From DATAEE01 sp036257535 (GTDB lineage Bacteria; Acidobacteriota; Vicinamibacteria; Vicinamibacterales; 2-12-FULL-66-21), in NCBI GenBank assembly GCA_036257535.1, contig DATAFJ010000105.1:1-60014 (forward strand): a stretch of 60,014 bases of DNA. The letters are read 5' to 3'. A model generated the notes under the pieces. The model was not told where the DNA came from. It did no database searches and worked only from the letters and a program-made list of their open reading frames with translations. Shown here one piece after another: positions 34,909 to 44,441 of the stretch. The translations under genes and the position numbers were made by a program. How positions within the stretch are numbered: position 1 is the first letter of the stretch; each line of letters begins with the position of its first letter.

Positions 34909-35697
34909 ATGATGTCGCCAATCCGTATGACTGCCAAATCCAGCCGCGTGGTCGTCCTGACCCTCCTGCTGTGCTCGTTAGGGCTGCTGCTGCCGGGACT
35001 CTTGGCGCCCGTCCTTACGATCCGCGGCGTCCTCACCCGCGAGGGCATCGCCAGGGTGGCGCCGCTGATGCTCGAGCGGGGTCTGGGCGACGATACGGTC
35101 GCCGTGCTCAAGACGATGATGAATCCGTCGGTCGTCGCATTTATCGAAGCGACCGGTGGCGACGTGCGCAAGATCGTCGTCGGCAAGCTCGGGCCGCAGA
35201 TCTCGGCGTCGCTGCAGAAGAACATGGCCGACGTGGAGGTCTACGAACAGACGCGCAGCATCGTGGGATCGGTGCGAAGGCTCTACGAGGTCGGCAGCCC
35301 GGTGCCCGCGACGCTCATCCTGCTGTTCAGCGTCATCGTGCCGTTCGGCAAGGGGCTGCTCGTCGCGTGGGCGATGTTCATGAGGAACCAGAACCGCCAG
35401 CGGCGCACGCTGGCGTTCGTCGAGGCGATCGCCAAGTGGTCGATGGCCGACGTCTTCGTCGTCGCGCTGTTCATCGCGTATCTCGCCGCGCAGGCGAGCG
35501 CCACGCCGACGACCGGGCCGAACGCCGAGCCGCCGATGATCGCGTTCACCGCCCGCTTCGGCGCCGGGTTCTACTGGTTCGCCGCATACTGCCTGTTCTC
35601 GCTCGCCACTCAGCAGTTCACGTTCCGCGTGGCGGCGAAGGCTCAGAGCGCGTCCGCAGACGAGGCCGCCCGGCGATATACACTGGAAGGCTCGTAG
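34909..35697 (+). CDS. pqiA: PqiA-like membrane protein
   Basis: 262 residues with four membrane helices at about 14-36, 130-150, 175-195 and 218-237. The conserved PqiA motif is seen as FVEAIAKWSMADVFVVALFI, preceded by a SVIVPFGKGLLVAWAMF helix. A long loop (about 40-125) after the first helix lies outside. PqiA proteins belong to the PqiABC/LetAB lipid-transport and envelope-stress systems, and the MCE-domain partner PqiB is not next to it here. An ABC ATPase and a permease follow within two bases, so they form an operon. Confidence 0.75.
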   Translation: MMSPIRMTAKSSRVVVLTLLLCSLGLLLPGLLAPVLTIRGVLTREGIARVAPLMLERGLGDDTVAVLKTMMNPSVVAFIEATGGDVRKIVVGKLGPQISASLQKNMADVEVYEQTRSIVGSVRRLYEVGSPVPATLILLFSVIVPFGKGLLVAWAMFMRNQNRQRRTLAFVEAIAKWSMADVFVVALFIAYLAAQASATPTTGPNAEPPMIAFTARFGAGFYWFAAYCLFSLATQQFTFRVAAKAQSASADEAARRYTLEGS

Positions 35698-35698
35698 C

Positions 35699-36643
35699 GT
35701 GACGCCGGACTCAACAAACGCGCTGTCGTGCCACGGTCTCGTCAAGCGATACGGTGACGTCGTCGCCGTCGACGGTCTCGATCTCGAGGTGCGTTCCGGC
35801 GAGTGCTTCGGTTTGCTCGGGCCGAACGGCGCGGGAAAGACGACCACCGTCGAGATCTTCGAGGGCCTGCGCGAACCAGACGGCGGTGAGGTCGTGGTGC
35901 TTGGCGATCGCTGGCAGGGCAACGGGATCTCGCTGCGCTCGCGCCTCGGCATCCAGCTCCAGGAGACGAAGTTCCCGGAGAAGCTGCGCGTGGACGAAGT
36001 CGTGGCGCTCTTCCGCAGCTTCTATCGGCGCGGCCGCGAGGTGGGCGACGTGCTCGCGCTCGTGGGACTCGAAGAAAAGGCGGCCGCGCACGTCCGCACG
36101 CTGTCCGGCGGTCAGAAGCAACGGCTCTCTCTGGGGTGCGCGCTCGTCGGCGATCCGGAGCTGCTGTTCCTCGACGAGCCGACGACCGGCCTGGACCCGC
36201 AGTCGCGACGGCAGACGTGGGAGATCGTCGAAGGCTACAAGGCAAATGGCCGGACCGTGCTGCTCACGACGCATTACATGGAGGAGGCCGCGCGGCTCTG
36301 CGATCGCGTCGCCATCATCGACCACGGCAAGGTCATCAAGCTCGGCACGCCTCGCGAGCTGATCGCATCGCTCGGCGCCGAGCACGTCGTCGAGTTTGCC
36401 GTCGCGGAAACGGCGGAGGCGGCCGTCACCACGGAGATACTTAAGGCGTTGCCAACGGTCCAGGGCGTTGAACGAGACGGCGCGAGCTGGTGCCTGCGGG
36501 TCGGCGAGGTGCATCGCGCGGTGCCCGCGCTGCTCGCCGCGCTGTCGGAGCGTCACGTCGAGCCGACGGCGCTCACGACGCACCATGCCACGCTGGAAGA
36601 TGTGTTCATGTCGTTGACGGGACGGAGGCTGCGTGACGGCTGA
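35699..36643 (+). CDS. ABC transporter ATP-binding protein (ABC-2 exporter type)
   Basis: 314 residues. ATPase motifs in order: Walker A GPNGAGKTTT (about 43-52), Q-loop LGIQLQET, signature LSGGQKQRLSLG (about 137-148), Walker B LLFLDEPTTGLDP and switch His in LLTTHYMEE. The C-terminal 80 residues are the regulatory extension of drug/lipid exporter ATPases of the DrrA type. The start is GTG, two bases after the PqiA-like stop. The stop lies inside the permease gene (11-base overlap), so the two are surely partners. Confidence 0.92.
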   Translation: MTPDSTNALSCHGLVKRYGDVVAVDGLDLEVRSGECFGLLGPNGAGKTTTVEIFEGLREPDGGEVVVLGDRWQGNGISLRSRLGIQLQETKFPEKLRVDEVVALFRSFYRRGREVGDVLALVGLEEKAAAHVRTLSGGQKQRLSLGCALVGDPELLFLDEPTTGLDPQSRRQTWEIVEGYKANGRTVLLTTHYMEEAARLCDRVAIIDHGKVIKLGTPRELIASLGAEHVVEFAVAETAEAAVTTEILKALPTVQGVERDGASWCLRVGEVHRAVPALLAALSERHVEPTALTTHHATLEDVFMSLTGRRLRDG

Positions 36644-37691
36644 GGCCAGGGCACCGTATCGCGTTCAAAGCCCGATCGTCGAGCTGACGAAGGCGCGCAT
36701 CCGCGAGCTCGTGCGCGAGCCCGAGGCCGTGTTCTGGGTGTTCATCTTCCCGATCATCCTCGCGGCGATTCTGGGACTTGCCTTCCGCAGCCGGCCGCCA
36801 GAGGCGCTGCCCGTCGCCGTCGTCGAGGGACCGCAGGCCGAGGCGCGCCGCGCCGCGCTCGCCGCGGGCGGCGACCTCGCACCCCGTACATATTCGCAGG
36901 GCGACGCGATGCAGGCGCTCGTGCGGGGACGCGTGATCCTCGTGATCTCGGCCGACGATCCGCCCGGCTACGCGTACGATCCGACGCAGCCCGAGAGCCG
37001 TGCGGCCCGCCTCGCCGTGGATGCCGCGCTGCAGCACGCGGCGGGCCGGGCCGACGCGTTCAAGCCGGGCAAAGTCGAGGTCACCGAGCCTGGGTCGCGC
37101 TACGTGGATTTTCTCGTGCCTGGGCTGCTCGGCATGAACCTGATGGGCACGGGCATGTGGGGGATCGGCTTCGCACTCGTCATCGCGCGAAACGGCAACC
37201 TGCTCAAGCGTCTGGTCGCCGCCCCGGCGCGGCGCAGCCACATCCTCGGCGCGCAACTCACGTCGCGGCTGATCTTTCTCATCCCCGAGGCGGGCGTGCT
37301 GCTCCTCTTCTCGTACTTCGTCCTCGGCGTACCGTTGAGAGGATCGATCTTCCTGCTGATCGGCGTGTCGCTGCTGGGCGCGCTCGCGTTCAGCGGGCTG
37401 GGCCTCCTGACGGCCGCCCGTCCAAAGACGATCGAAGGCGTCTCGGGCATCATGAACCTCGTCATGGTGCCCATGTGGATCTTCTCGGGAATCTTCTTCT
37501 CGACCGAACGGTTTCCCGCCGCCATGCAGCCGTTCGTCCAGGCGCTGCCGCTCACCGCGCTGAACGACGCGCTGCGCGGCGTGATGCTCGAGGGAACCGG
37601 TCTGACGGCGCTGCTCCCGGAGCTGGCGCTCCTTGCGGCCTGGGGCGCCGTCAGCTTCGCGCTCGCCGTGAAGTTCTTCCGCTGGCAGTGA
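36633..37691 (+). CDS. ABC-2 type transporter permease
   Basis: 352 residues. One membrane helix near the N-terminus (about 33-53, VFWVFIFPIILAAILGLAF), an external domain to about residue 165, then five helices in the C-terminal half. These include the ABC-2 motif region LLKRLVAAPARRSHILGAQLT and SGIMNLVMVPMWIFSGIFFS. It is the membrane partner of the ATPase before it, overlapping it by 11 bases and starting at GTG. The pair with a PqiA-like protein suggests lipid or drug export across the inner membrane. Confidence 0.9.
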   Translation: MTAEARAPYRVQSPIVELTKARIRELVREPEAVFWVFIFPIILAAILGLAFRSRPPEALPVAVVEGPQAEARRAALAAGGDLAPRTYSQGDAMQALVRGRVILVISADDPPGYAYDPTQPESRAARLAVDAALQHAAGRADAFKPGKVEVTEPGSRYVDFLVPGLLGMNLMGTGMWGIGFALVIARNGNLLKRLVAAPARRSHILGAQLTSRLIFLIPEAGVLLLFSYFVLGVPLRGSIFLLIGVSLLGALAFSGLGLLTAARPKTIEGVSGIMNLVMVPMWIFSGIFFSTERFPAAMQPFVQALPLTALNDALRGVMLEGTGLTALLPELALLAAWGAVSFALAVKFFRWQ

Positions 37692-37711
37692 AGCCGCCCT
37701 GAAGGCCTGCG

Positions 37712-39289
37712 CTACTTCATCCCGGCAAACGCATACAGGAAGTCCACGTACCACTTCTCGATTTGTGCGAGCCCCGCCACTTTCGAGCCGGCGCGCGGCT
37801 CGATGACGAGGAACTCGTCCGGCGCGTGGGCGCCGCTGCCGTGGCCCATTCCGCCCATTACCATCGGGAGCTTCACGCGGTCGGTGAAGATGTAGTACGG
37901 CGCGCTGCCCGCGAGGCGCGGCGCGACGGTCGGCGTAGCGCCGTACTTGTTGAACACGCCGATCGCCGCGCGGACGAGCGGCGTGTCGACCGAGGTCTGT
38001 GCGGGCGGATAGCCCGAGATCTTCCTGACCTTCACGTCGCTGAAACCCTTCGCCGTCAGGTGCTTCTTGATCAGCTCGAGCTGCGCGTCCGGGGTCTGGT
38101 TCGGCACCAGGCGCGAGTCGAGGCGGGCGCGCGCCACGTGCGGGAGGATCGTCTTCATCCCCTCGCCGGTGTAGCCCGTCCACATCCCGTTGATGTTGAT
38201 CGTCGTCGTGAAAAGCAGCCGCGAGAGAAGATCGCGGCCGGAGAGGTTGTCTGTAAAGCGCTCGACGCCCAGACCCTTGCGCATGGCTTCTTCGCGCGCC
38301 GGCGTCGAGCTGCGCGCGAGCCCGTTCACCAGGCGCTGCTCCTCTGCAAGCGGCTGCCGGATCGCGTCGTAGTAGCCCGGCACCAGGATCCTGTTGCCGT
38401 CGGGGCCCACGAGCGTGGCGAGCGCCTGCGTCAGCCGCCAGGCCGGCGCGTCGACGATCGCCTTGAGCGAGCTGTGGATCTCCGCCCGCGTCGGTCCGCC
38501 CTGCAGTCCGCCTGTTGCCTCGAGCTCCATCGAGAGAATGCCTTTCACGCCGAGCGGCAGCGAGGCGGCGCCCGACGCATCCTGGGCATTGAGCGGGAAG
38601 AAGACGCCGTCCGATTTCTGCAGCCGCGCCTCGTACTTGTCGATGACCTGCCCGTAGTTCGGCGAACCGAGCTCCTCTTCACCCTCGGCGACGATGAGGA
38701 GGTTCACCGGGAGCTTGCCGGCCGTCTTGAGGATCGAGTCGAGCGCGTTCAGGAACGCCCGCTCCGGGCCCTTCTGATTGGTGGCACCTCGCGCCATCAG
38801 GACGCGGCCGTGGTCCGTGTCCTTGATCGCGCCCTCAAACGCAGGCACCTGCCAGCCGGTCTCCTCCGGCTGCACGTCGTACATCATGTAGACGACCAGC
38901 GTGCGCGGCGCGCCCGCGTCGAAGAAGCCGAAGACGCCTGGGTGCCCGGCTGTGGGAACAATCGCCACTTCCTTGAAGCCGAGCGTGTTGAGATCGTTCG
39001 CGAGGAGCTTCGCCATCTCGGCGATGCCGCGGTTCTGCGCGCTGACCGACGGCTGGCGCACCCATCGTTGCAGCTCCTTCACGTGCGCCTGGATGTTGGC
39101 GTCGATATGTCCATACACGGCGTCATGCCGTCCCGCGTAGGGCTGGATCGTCGACGCGTCGAACGCCTCGTCGGTCGTGAAGCGGACGGCCGGAGGGCCT
39201 GCCTCCTGCGCGCCCGAGACGACGGCCAGCGCGGTGAGCACGGCGATCACCAGCGCAGAGAAACACGCAGCCAAACCTCTCTCACGCAT
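37712..39289 (-). CDS. exported M20-family peptidase homologue with altered metal ligands
   Basis: 525 residues with a signal peptide (about 1-27), started at the ATG at 39289 because GGAGG sits six bases upstream. The fold is that of M20 dipeptidases/carboxypeptidases: YDVQPEE (about 137-143), ARGATNQKGP (167-176), EGEEELGSPN (202-211), a dimerisation domain and GSGAHAPDEFL near the end. Two metal ligands differ from active M20 enzymes. The His of H-x-D is Met136, and the bridging Asp after ARGA is Asn171. It may be inactive, bind one metal, or define an own subfamily. Confidence 0.85.
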   Translation of the reverse strand: MRERGLAACFSALVIAVLTALAVVSGAQEAGPPAVRFTTDEAFDASTIQPYAGRHDAVYGHIDANIQAHVKELQRWVRQPSVSAQNRGIAEMAKLLANDLNTLGFKEVAIVPTAGHPGVFGFFDAGAPRTLVVYMMYDVQPEETGWQVPAFEGAIKDTDHGRVLMARGATNQKGPERAFLNALDSILKTAGKLPVNLLIVAEGEEELGSPNYGQVIDKYEARLQKSDGVFFPLNAQDASGAASLPLGVKGILSMELEATGGLQGGPTRAEIHSSLKAIVDAPAWRLTQALATLVGPDGNRILVPGYYDAIRQPLAEEQRLVNGLARSSTPAREEAMRKGLGVERFTDNLSGRDLLSRLLFTTTININGMWTGYTGEGMKTILPHVARARLDSRLVPNQTPDAQLELIKKHLTAKGFSDVKVRKISGYPPAQTSVDTPLVRAAIGVFNKYGATPTVAPRLAGSAPYYIFTDRVKLPMVMGGMGHGSGAHAPDEFLVIEPRAGSKVAGLAQIEKWYVDFLYAFAGMK

Positions 39290-39327
39290 CGACAGCCTCC
39301 CTGGAGCAGGCAACAATACTAAATCTG

Positions 39328-41127
39328 ATGGTGAAGTGCGTCGGAATCGGCTGCATGCGCCTCTCCACCGAGCCCGGACGAGGCGACGACCGCGCGATCG
39401 CGGTGCTGCACGCCGCGCTCGACGCGGGCGTCAACTTCCTCGATACCGCCGACGCCTACTGCCTGGACGATGGCGAGAGAGGGCACAACGAACGTCTCAT
39501 CGCACGCGCCCTGGCGACGTGGACGGGCGACCGCTCGTCGATTCGCGTGGCCACCAAGGGCGGGCTCACGCGTCCGGACGGCCGGTGGGCCGCTGACGGA
39601 CGCGCCCGTCATCTCACGGCCGCCTGCGACGCCAGCCGTCGCGCGCTCGGCGTCGACCGGATCGATCTCTATCAGCTGCACGTGCCCGACCCCGGCACGC
39701 CGTTGACGACCAGCGTTCGCGCGCTCGCGGCGCTTCAGCGCGACGGGCTCGTCGAGTCGATCGGGCTCTGCAACGTCACGGTTGGACAGATCGAGGAGGC
39801 CCGCGGCGTCGCCGACATCGCCGCCGTGCAGATCGAGCTGAGCATCTGGGACGACGACAACATCCTGAGCGGCGTGGTCCGCTACTGCCGCGACAATCGC
39901 ATCCCGCTTCTCGCGTACCGGCCGCTCGGCGGCCCGCTGCGGGCGCGCAGAACGCTCACCGACCCGGCTCTGGCGCGAGTGGCGGCCCGCCACGATGCAA
40001 CGCCTTTCGAGATCGCGCTGGCCTGGGTCCGCAGCCTCGCTGACGACGTCGTCACTCTCCCGGGACCGACGCGGGTCGAGACTGCGCGATCGGTCGCGCG
40101 GGCCGCCCGCATCTCCCTTACCGATGAAGATCGCGACGCGCTTGACGATCGAGTCCCGTCCGTGCGGTCGCTCCGTCCGGGCCGACGCGCCGGCGAGCAG
40201 CCGGTGGCTGCTCCGTCCGAGGGAGAGGTAGTGCTGATCATGGGGCTTCCCGGCGCCGGCAAGAGCACGATCGCCGGGTCGTTCGTCGCGCGCGGCTACG
40301 AGCGGCTCAATCGCGACGATCGCGGCGGATCGCTCGCGGCGCTCCTGCCGGCGATTGCGTCAGGCTCCACGAAGATCGTCGCGGACAACACGTACGTGTC
40401 GCGGAAGTCGCGAGCGCCCGCGATCCAGGCGGCGAAGGAACGCGGCCTGTCCGTCCGCTGCATCTGGGCCGACACCAGCATCGAGGACGCCCAGGTGAAC
40501 GCGGCGTCGCGCATCGTCTCGCGGTACGGGCGGCTGCTGACGCCCGAGGAGATGCGCAGGGCCAGGAAGAAGGATGTGTCGGCGTTCGCGCCCACGGTGC
40601 AGTTCCGCTACCAGCGAGAGCTCGAGCCACCTGATCCCTCCGAGGGTTTTTCGCAGATCGACAGGATCGCTTTCGAGCGGAGACCGGAGCCGTCCTTCAT
40701 TAACCGCGCGGTTCTGGTCTGGTGCGATGGGGTGCTCTGGCGCAGCCGATCGGGCCGGCGGAGTCCTGCGTCAGCCGACGACGTCGAGATCGTCGACGGA
40801 CGCGCAGACGCGCTGCGCCGCTGGAAAGACGAAGGATGGCTGCTGCTCGGCCTGCTGTGGCAGCCGGACGTCTCGGCCCTCGATTACATGCGGGAAAAGC
40901 TGGGGGTCTCCGTCGAGTTCGAGTTCTGCCCGCACGACGCGGGTCCGCCGGTCTGCTGGTGCCGCAAGCCGCTGCCGGGCCTCGGCGTCCTGTTCATTCA
41001 CCGCCACAAACTCGACGCATCGCGGTGCATTTACGTCGGCGCGGGCCCGCAGGATCCCGGCTTCGGCAGGAAGCTGGGATTTCAGTACCGCGACGCGGCA
41101 GACTTCTTCACTTCTTCGCCACCGTAA
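39328..41127 (+). CDS. three-domain fusion: aldo/keto reductase, PNKP-like kinase, HAD pseudophosphatase
   Basis: 599 residues. Residues 1-280 are an aldo/keto reductase with the full tetrad Asp39, Tyr44 (FLDTADAY), Lys77 and His118, so an NADPH-dependent carbonyl reductase is likely. Residues about 298-450 are a P-loop kinase like the kinase part of polynucleotide kinase/phosphatase: Walker A GLPGAGKST (Lys312), then DNTYVSRKSRAPAIQAAKERG and a lid with RYGRLLTPEE. Residues about 458-595 resemble HisB-N/GmhB HAD phosphatases and keep the zinc set C534, H536, C543, C545 and CRKP. The nucleophile Asp is Trp465 and VGD is VGA572, so phosphatase activity is probably lost. It is single on its strand. 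Confidence 0.85.
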   Translation: MVKCVGIGCMRLSTEPGRGDDRAIAVLHAALDAGVNFLDTADAYCLDDGERGHNERLIARALATWTGDRSSIRVATKGGLTRPDGRWAADGRARHLTAACDASRRALGVDRIDLYQLHVPDPGTPLTTSVRALAALQRDGLVESIGLCNVTVGQIEEARGVADIAAVQIELSIWDDDNILSGVVRYCRDNRIPLLAYRPLGGPLRARRTLTDPALARVAARHDATPFEIALAWVRSLADDVVTLPGPTRVETARSVARAARISLTDEDRDALDDRVPSVRSLRPGRRAGEQPVAAPSEGEVVLIMGLPGAGKSTIAGSFVARGYERLNRDDRGGSLAALLPAIASGSTKIVADNTYVSRKSRAPAIQAAKERGLSVRCIWADTSIEDAQVNAASRIVSRYGRLLTPEEMRRARKKDVSAFAPTVQFRYQRELEPPDPSEGFSQIDRIAFERRPEPSFINRAVLVWCDGVLWRSRSGRRSPASADDVEIVDGRADALRRWKDEGWLLLGLLWQPDVSALDYMREKLGVSVEFEFCPHDAGPPVCWCRKPLPGLGVLFIHRHKLDASRCIYVGAGPQDPGFGRKLGFQYRDAADFFTSSPP

Positions 41128-41725
41128 GCCGACCGAGCGAGCGCGCCTTCCCAATCCGCCGTGCCTCGATCTGGAGGTAATTCTTCTCCCACGTCTTCCC
41201 ATCGTCAGGCGATCGGTCGCCCGCCCAGGAGAAGCGGTCCGCCTGGATGTCGTAGTAGCGGATCCGCCAGAGTGACGGATTCTGGCTCATCACGCCGAAC
41301 CGCTGCTCGATGTGCATCTCGTTTCCCACGCGCTTCGCCGTGCCGGCATCCTTCAGGCCGTTGCCCGCATCCATCCCGATGAGCTCCCAGCGATCGAGAA
41401 CGGCGTTATAAGCACGAATCGTCGTCGTCACGTAGAACGTCTCGCCACCGTCGCCCAGGATGCGGTATTCGTCGAGGAGCTGACCTTCGAGCAGTTGGAC
41501 GGCGCTCCAGACGCCGTGCCCCTTCCCGTGCTCCTTGTGGACGAACGTGAACTCCCAGTCGCCGAGGAGGTAGTCGAACTCGCCCTTGTGCGCTTCGTAC
41601 GATGCGTTGATCTCTTCCGGCGATTTTTTCGGAACGCTTTGCGCGGCGAGCGGCACCGTCAGTGCTGCCGCCAGGGCGAGCGCTACGCCGATGCTGCCGC
41701 CGAGAGAACGAACGTTGCGCCGCAT
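41108..41725 (-). CDS. exported DUF1579/lipocalin-like protein
   Basis: 205 residues with a signal peptide (MRRNVRSLGGSIGVALALAA, cleavage after about residue 26, AAQS). The start ATG at 41725 has GGAGG five bases upstream. The mature part is a small beta-barrel pattern: FDYLLGDWEFTFV, GVWSAVQLLEGQLLDEYRI, FYVTTTIRAYNAVLDRWELI, MHIEQRFGV, WRIRYYDIQADRFSW. This fits DUF1579-type proteins often met in Acidobacteria; the ligand is unknown. It overlaps the convergent fusion gene by 20 bases. Confidence 0.7.
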   Translation of the reverse strand: MRRNVRSLGGSIGVALALAAALTVPLAAQSVPKKSPEEINASYEAHKGEFDYLLGDWEFTFVHKEHGKGHGVWSAVQLLEGQLLDEYRILGDGGETFYVTTTIRAYNAVLDRWELIGMDAGNGLKDAGTAKRVGNEMHIEQRFGVMSQNPSLWRIRYYDIQADRFSWAGDRSPDDGKTWEKNYLQIEARRIGKARSLGRLTVAKK

Positions 41726-41748
41726 ATCGACCTCCTGGCCCATCGACT

Positions 41749-44436
41749 CTAGTCCGCTCGCAGCGATTCCATCGGACTGATCCGCGTCGCGCGCTGCGCG
41801 GGGAGCCACGCCGCGAGAGACACCGCGCCTGCCAGAACCGGAATGGCGAGCGCGTACGAAAGCGGATCGCCCGGCGTCAGCTCGTAGAGCTGCGACCGCA
41901 GCAGCGTCGCGGCAATCGCGGCGCCGGCGAGTCCGAGCACGAGCCCAAGCGCTCCGAGCCGCACGGTCTCGCCCATCACGAGCCCGACGATCTGACGCCG
42001 TGTGGCGCCGAGCGCGAGCCGCACGCCGAACTCGCGCCGCCGGAGCGCCGATGCATACGCCGTCACCCCATAGACGCCGATGACCGCGAGCGCGAGCGCA
42101 GCGCCCGCAAACGCCGCGGCAAGAATCATCGTGAAGCGCCGCGCCGCCCGCGCAGCGACCACGTAGGCCGAGAGCGGCCGTGGATCGTAGATGGGAAGCG
42201 TCGAGTCGAGCCGAGCGAGCGCCCCTCGAACCTGCGGAATGACCGCGTCCGGATTGGACGAGCTCCTGACGACGTAGGCCATCGGGTTGCGCGGCGCCTG
42301 CGTGTGCGGATAGTAAATCTGCTCGCCTGTTTCCGCCGCCAGCTGACGGTGGCGCAGATGGCGGACCACACCGACGACGGTCACGAGTACGGACGCGTGA
42401 CCGTTGGTGTACGGATCGCCGGTGAAGCGCTTGCCGATCGCGCTTTCACCCGGCCACGCATGCCGGGCGAGACGTTCGTCCACGATAGCGACCGGTGTCG
42501 ACGCCGCGGTGTCGGCCTCGGTGAAGAATCGCCCCTCGATCAAACGAGCACCGACCGCTTCGAAAAAGCCTGGCGTGATCGCTCGCGTGTCGGCAGTTGG
42601 CCGCTCGCCCCTGTCAACGCGGCCATCGGGCACGTACGGCGTTCCCCAATTCGGAAGATCGTCGTACGGCAGGTGGCTGATCGCACCGGCGGCGATCACG
42701 CCGGGCAGCGCCGCCAGACGGGATCGGAACTGGGCCGAAAACGCGTGGAACGCCTCGCGCTCCTCGAAACGCGGGCCGCTCAGCGACAATCGGAAGGTCA
42801 CGACGTTGTCCCACGCGAACCCTGGATCGACATTGGCGAGTCGCACGAATGCACGCGCGAGGAGACCGGCGCTCACGAGCAGCACAACGCTCAGCGCGAG
42901 CTGAAAGACGACGAGCGCCGCGCGGCGACGGTACAGCAGGCGCGACCCGCCTCCCCTGCTGGCCTGCTGAAGGCTCGTGAAAATGTCGGCGGAACGCGCC
43001 TGCGCAAGCGGGCCGAGCGACAGGATCAGCCCCCACGTCAGCGCGAGACCGATCGCGAACGCCGTCACGCCCGGATCGATCGACGCGGCGTCGATCCGGC
43101 CGAGCGTGGCGGGCCTGAGCGAGACGAGCAGCGCGAGACAGCCGCGGCCGACGAGGAGGCCGGCGGCTCCACCCAGCGCGCCGAGCAGGAGGCCCTCGAC
43201 GGCGTACTGCCGGAACAGGCGTCGCGTATCTGCGCCGAGAACGATCCGGACGGCAGTCTCGCGGCTGCGCGCGGCCGCCCGCGCGATGAGCAGGCTCGCG
43301 ACGTTGACGCAGGCGACGACCAGGAGCAGGCTCACGCCGGCAAAGAGCGCGAGGAGCGTCGGCCGCACTTCCCGGACGCCGTCGGCGTGCAGGCCTACCG
43401 CATACAGCGCGCGGCCCGACTCCATCGGGCCGTAGATGCCGACCCGTTTGTATTCGCGCGCGAGCTGGATACCGATCGCATCTATTTCCTGTTGCGCGTC
43501 GGCGAGTCGGACGCCAGGCTTCATGCGTCCGACGACGCGGAGGAACCGCTGGCCGCGCGGCCATGTCGTGAAGCTCGAATGCAGCAGAAGCCACGCCTGA
43601 AGATCGTCCGGCACGCTCGCGTCGGGCGGCATCATCGGCCGGAACCCCGGCGGCATCACTCCGACCACCGCCGTGGCGCGGTTGTTGACCTGGATCGTGC
43701 GGCCGACAATGGCGGGATCGCCTGCGAAGCGGCGCTGCCACAGCGCATGGCTCAACAGGATCGTTCCGGACGCCGTTGGTGCGGCATCCTCCGCCTTGAA
43801 CGTTCGGCCGAGCGCGGGCGCCGCTCCGAGGACGCTGAAAAAGTCGTGCGTGACGAGGCCGATGCGGAGCTGCTCGGGATCCTGGCCGGTCAGCACCGTG
43901 GTGTTCGACCAGATGCCGCCGAACCCCGAGAAGAGCCTCGCGCGATCGCGGAGATCGACGATCTCCGGCCCTGCCAGCGGCGCGCGCGGGTAGCCGCGTG
44001 CCGACAGGTCGTGCCAGACGAACACAAGCCGCGAGCCGTCCTGGAATGGCAGATCCGACAGGAGCAGCGTTCGCACGACGCTGAAAATCGCGGTCGTCGA
44101 TCCGATCCCGAGGCCGAGCGTGAGGATCGCGACGGCGCCGAACCCCGGCGTGCGTTGAAGTCCGCGCCAGGCGTATCGCAGATCGCCGATGGTGGCCTCG
44201 AGACTGCGGCCGACTCGGACGTCGCGAACCTCTTCCTTCACGTGCGCGATGCCGTTCAGGCCTCCGAGAGCGGCGTGCGCGGCAAGGCGTGCCGCTTCGG
44301 GGCTCATCCCGCTCGCGACGTACCGATCCGCCAGCGTCTCGAGCGCGGCGGCGAGCTCGGCGTCCAGCTCGCTCTCGAGCCGCTTCCTGCGGAAGAGTGT
44401 GTCGCGAAGCGCGGACAGCCGCGGGAGGATCGGCAC
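41749..44436 (-). CDS. ADOP-type permease paired with PadR regulator
   Basis: 895 residues. Residues 1-85 are a cytoplasmic helical prefix (RLESELDAELAAALETLADR and EAARLAAHAALGGLN), seen in permeases that follow PadR genes. Then come a membrane segment (about 95-118), core, FtsX block (LLLVVACVNVASLLIARAAA), second core and C-terminal block (EFGVRLALGATRRQI), ending ATRISPMESLRAD. GTG at 44436 is chosen: it lies just after the PadR stop at 44442. A longer reading from 44577 would overlap the whole regulator end. Co-transcribed with PadR, so probably de-repressed when PadR binds its ligand. Confidence 0.85.
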   Translation of the reverse strand: MPILPRLSALRDTLFRRKRLESELDAELAAALETLADRYVASGMSPEAARLAAHAALGGLNGIAHVKEEVRDVRVGRSLEATIGDLRYAWRGLQRTPGFGAVAILTLGLGIGSTTAIFSVVRTLLLSDLPFQDGSRLVFVWHDLSARGYPRAPLAGPEIVDLRDRARLFSGFGGIWSNTTVLTGQDPEQLRIGLVTHDFFSVLGAAPALGRTFKAEDAAPTASGTILLSHALWQRRFAGDPAIVGRTIQVNNRATAVVGVMPPGFRPMMPPDASVPDDLQAWLLLHSSFTTWPRGQRFLRVVGRMKPGVRLADAQQEIDAIGIQLAREYKRVGIYGPMESGRALYAVGLHADGVREVRPTLLALFAGVSLLLVVACVNVASLLIARAAARSRETAVRIVLGADTRRLFRQYAVEGLLLGALGGAAGLLVGRGCLALLVSLRPATLGRIDAASIDPGVTAFAIGLALTWGLILSLGPLAQARSADIFTSLQQASRGGGSRLLYRRRAALVVFQLALSVVLLVSAGLLARAFVRLANVDPGFAWDNVVTFRLSLSGPRFEEREAFHAFSAQFRSRLAALPGVIAAGAISHLPYDDLPNWGTPYVPDGRVDRGERPTADTRAITPGFFEAVGARLIEGRFFTEADTAASTPVAIVDERLARHAWPGESAIGKRFTGDPYTNGHASVLVTVVGVVRHLRHRQLAAETGEQIYYPHTQAPRNPMAYVVRSSSNPDAVIPQVRGALARLDSTLPIYDPRPLSAYVVAARAARRFTMILAAAFAGAALALAVIGVYGVTAYASALRRREFGVRLALGATRRQIVGLVMGETVRLGALGLVLGLAGAAIAATLLRSQLYELTPGDPLSYALAIPVLAGAVSLAAWLPAQRATRISPMESLRAD

Positions 44437-44441
44437 GGCCG

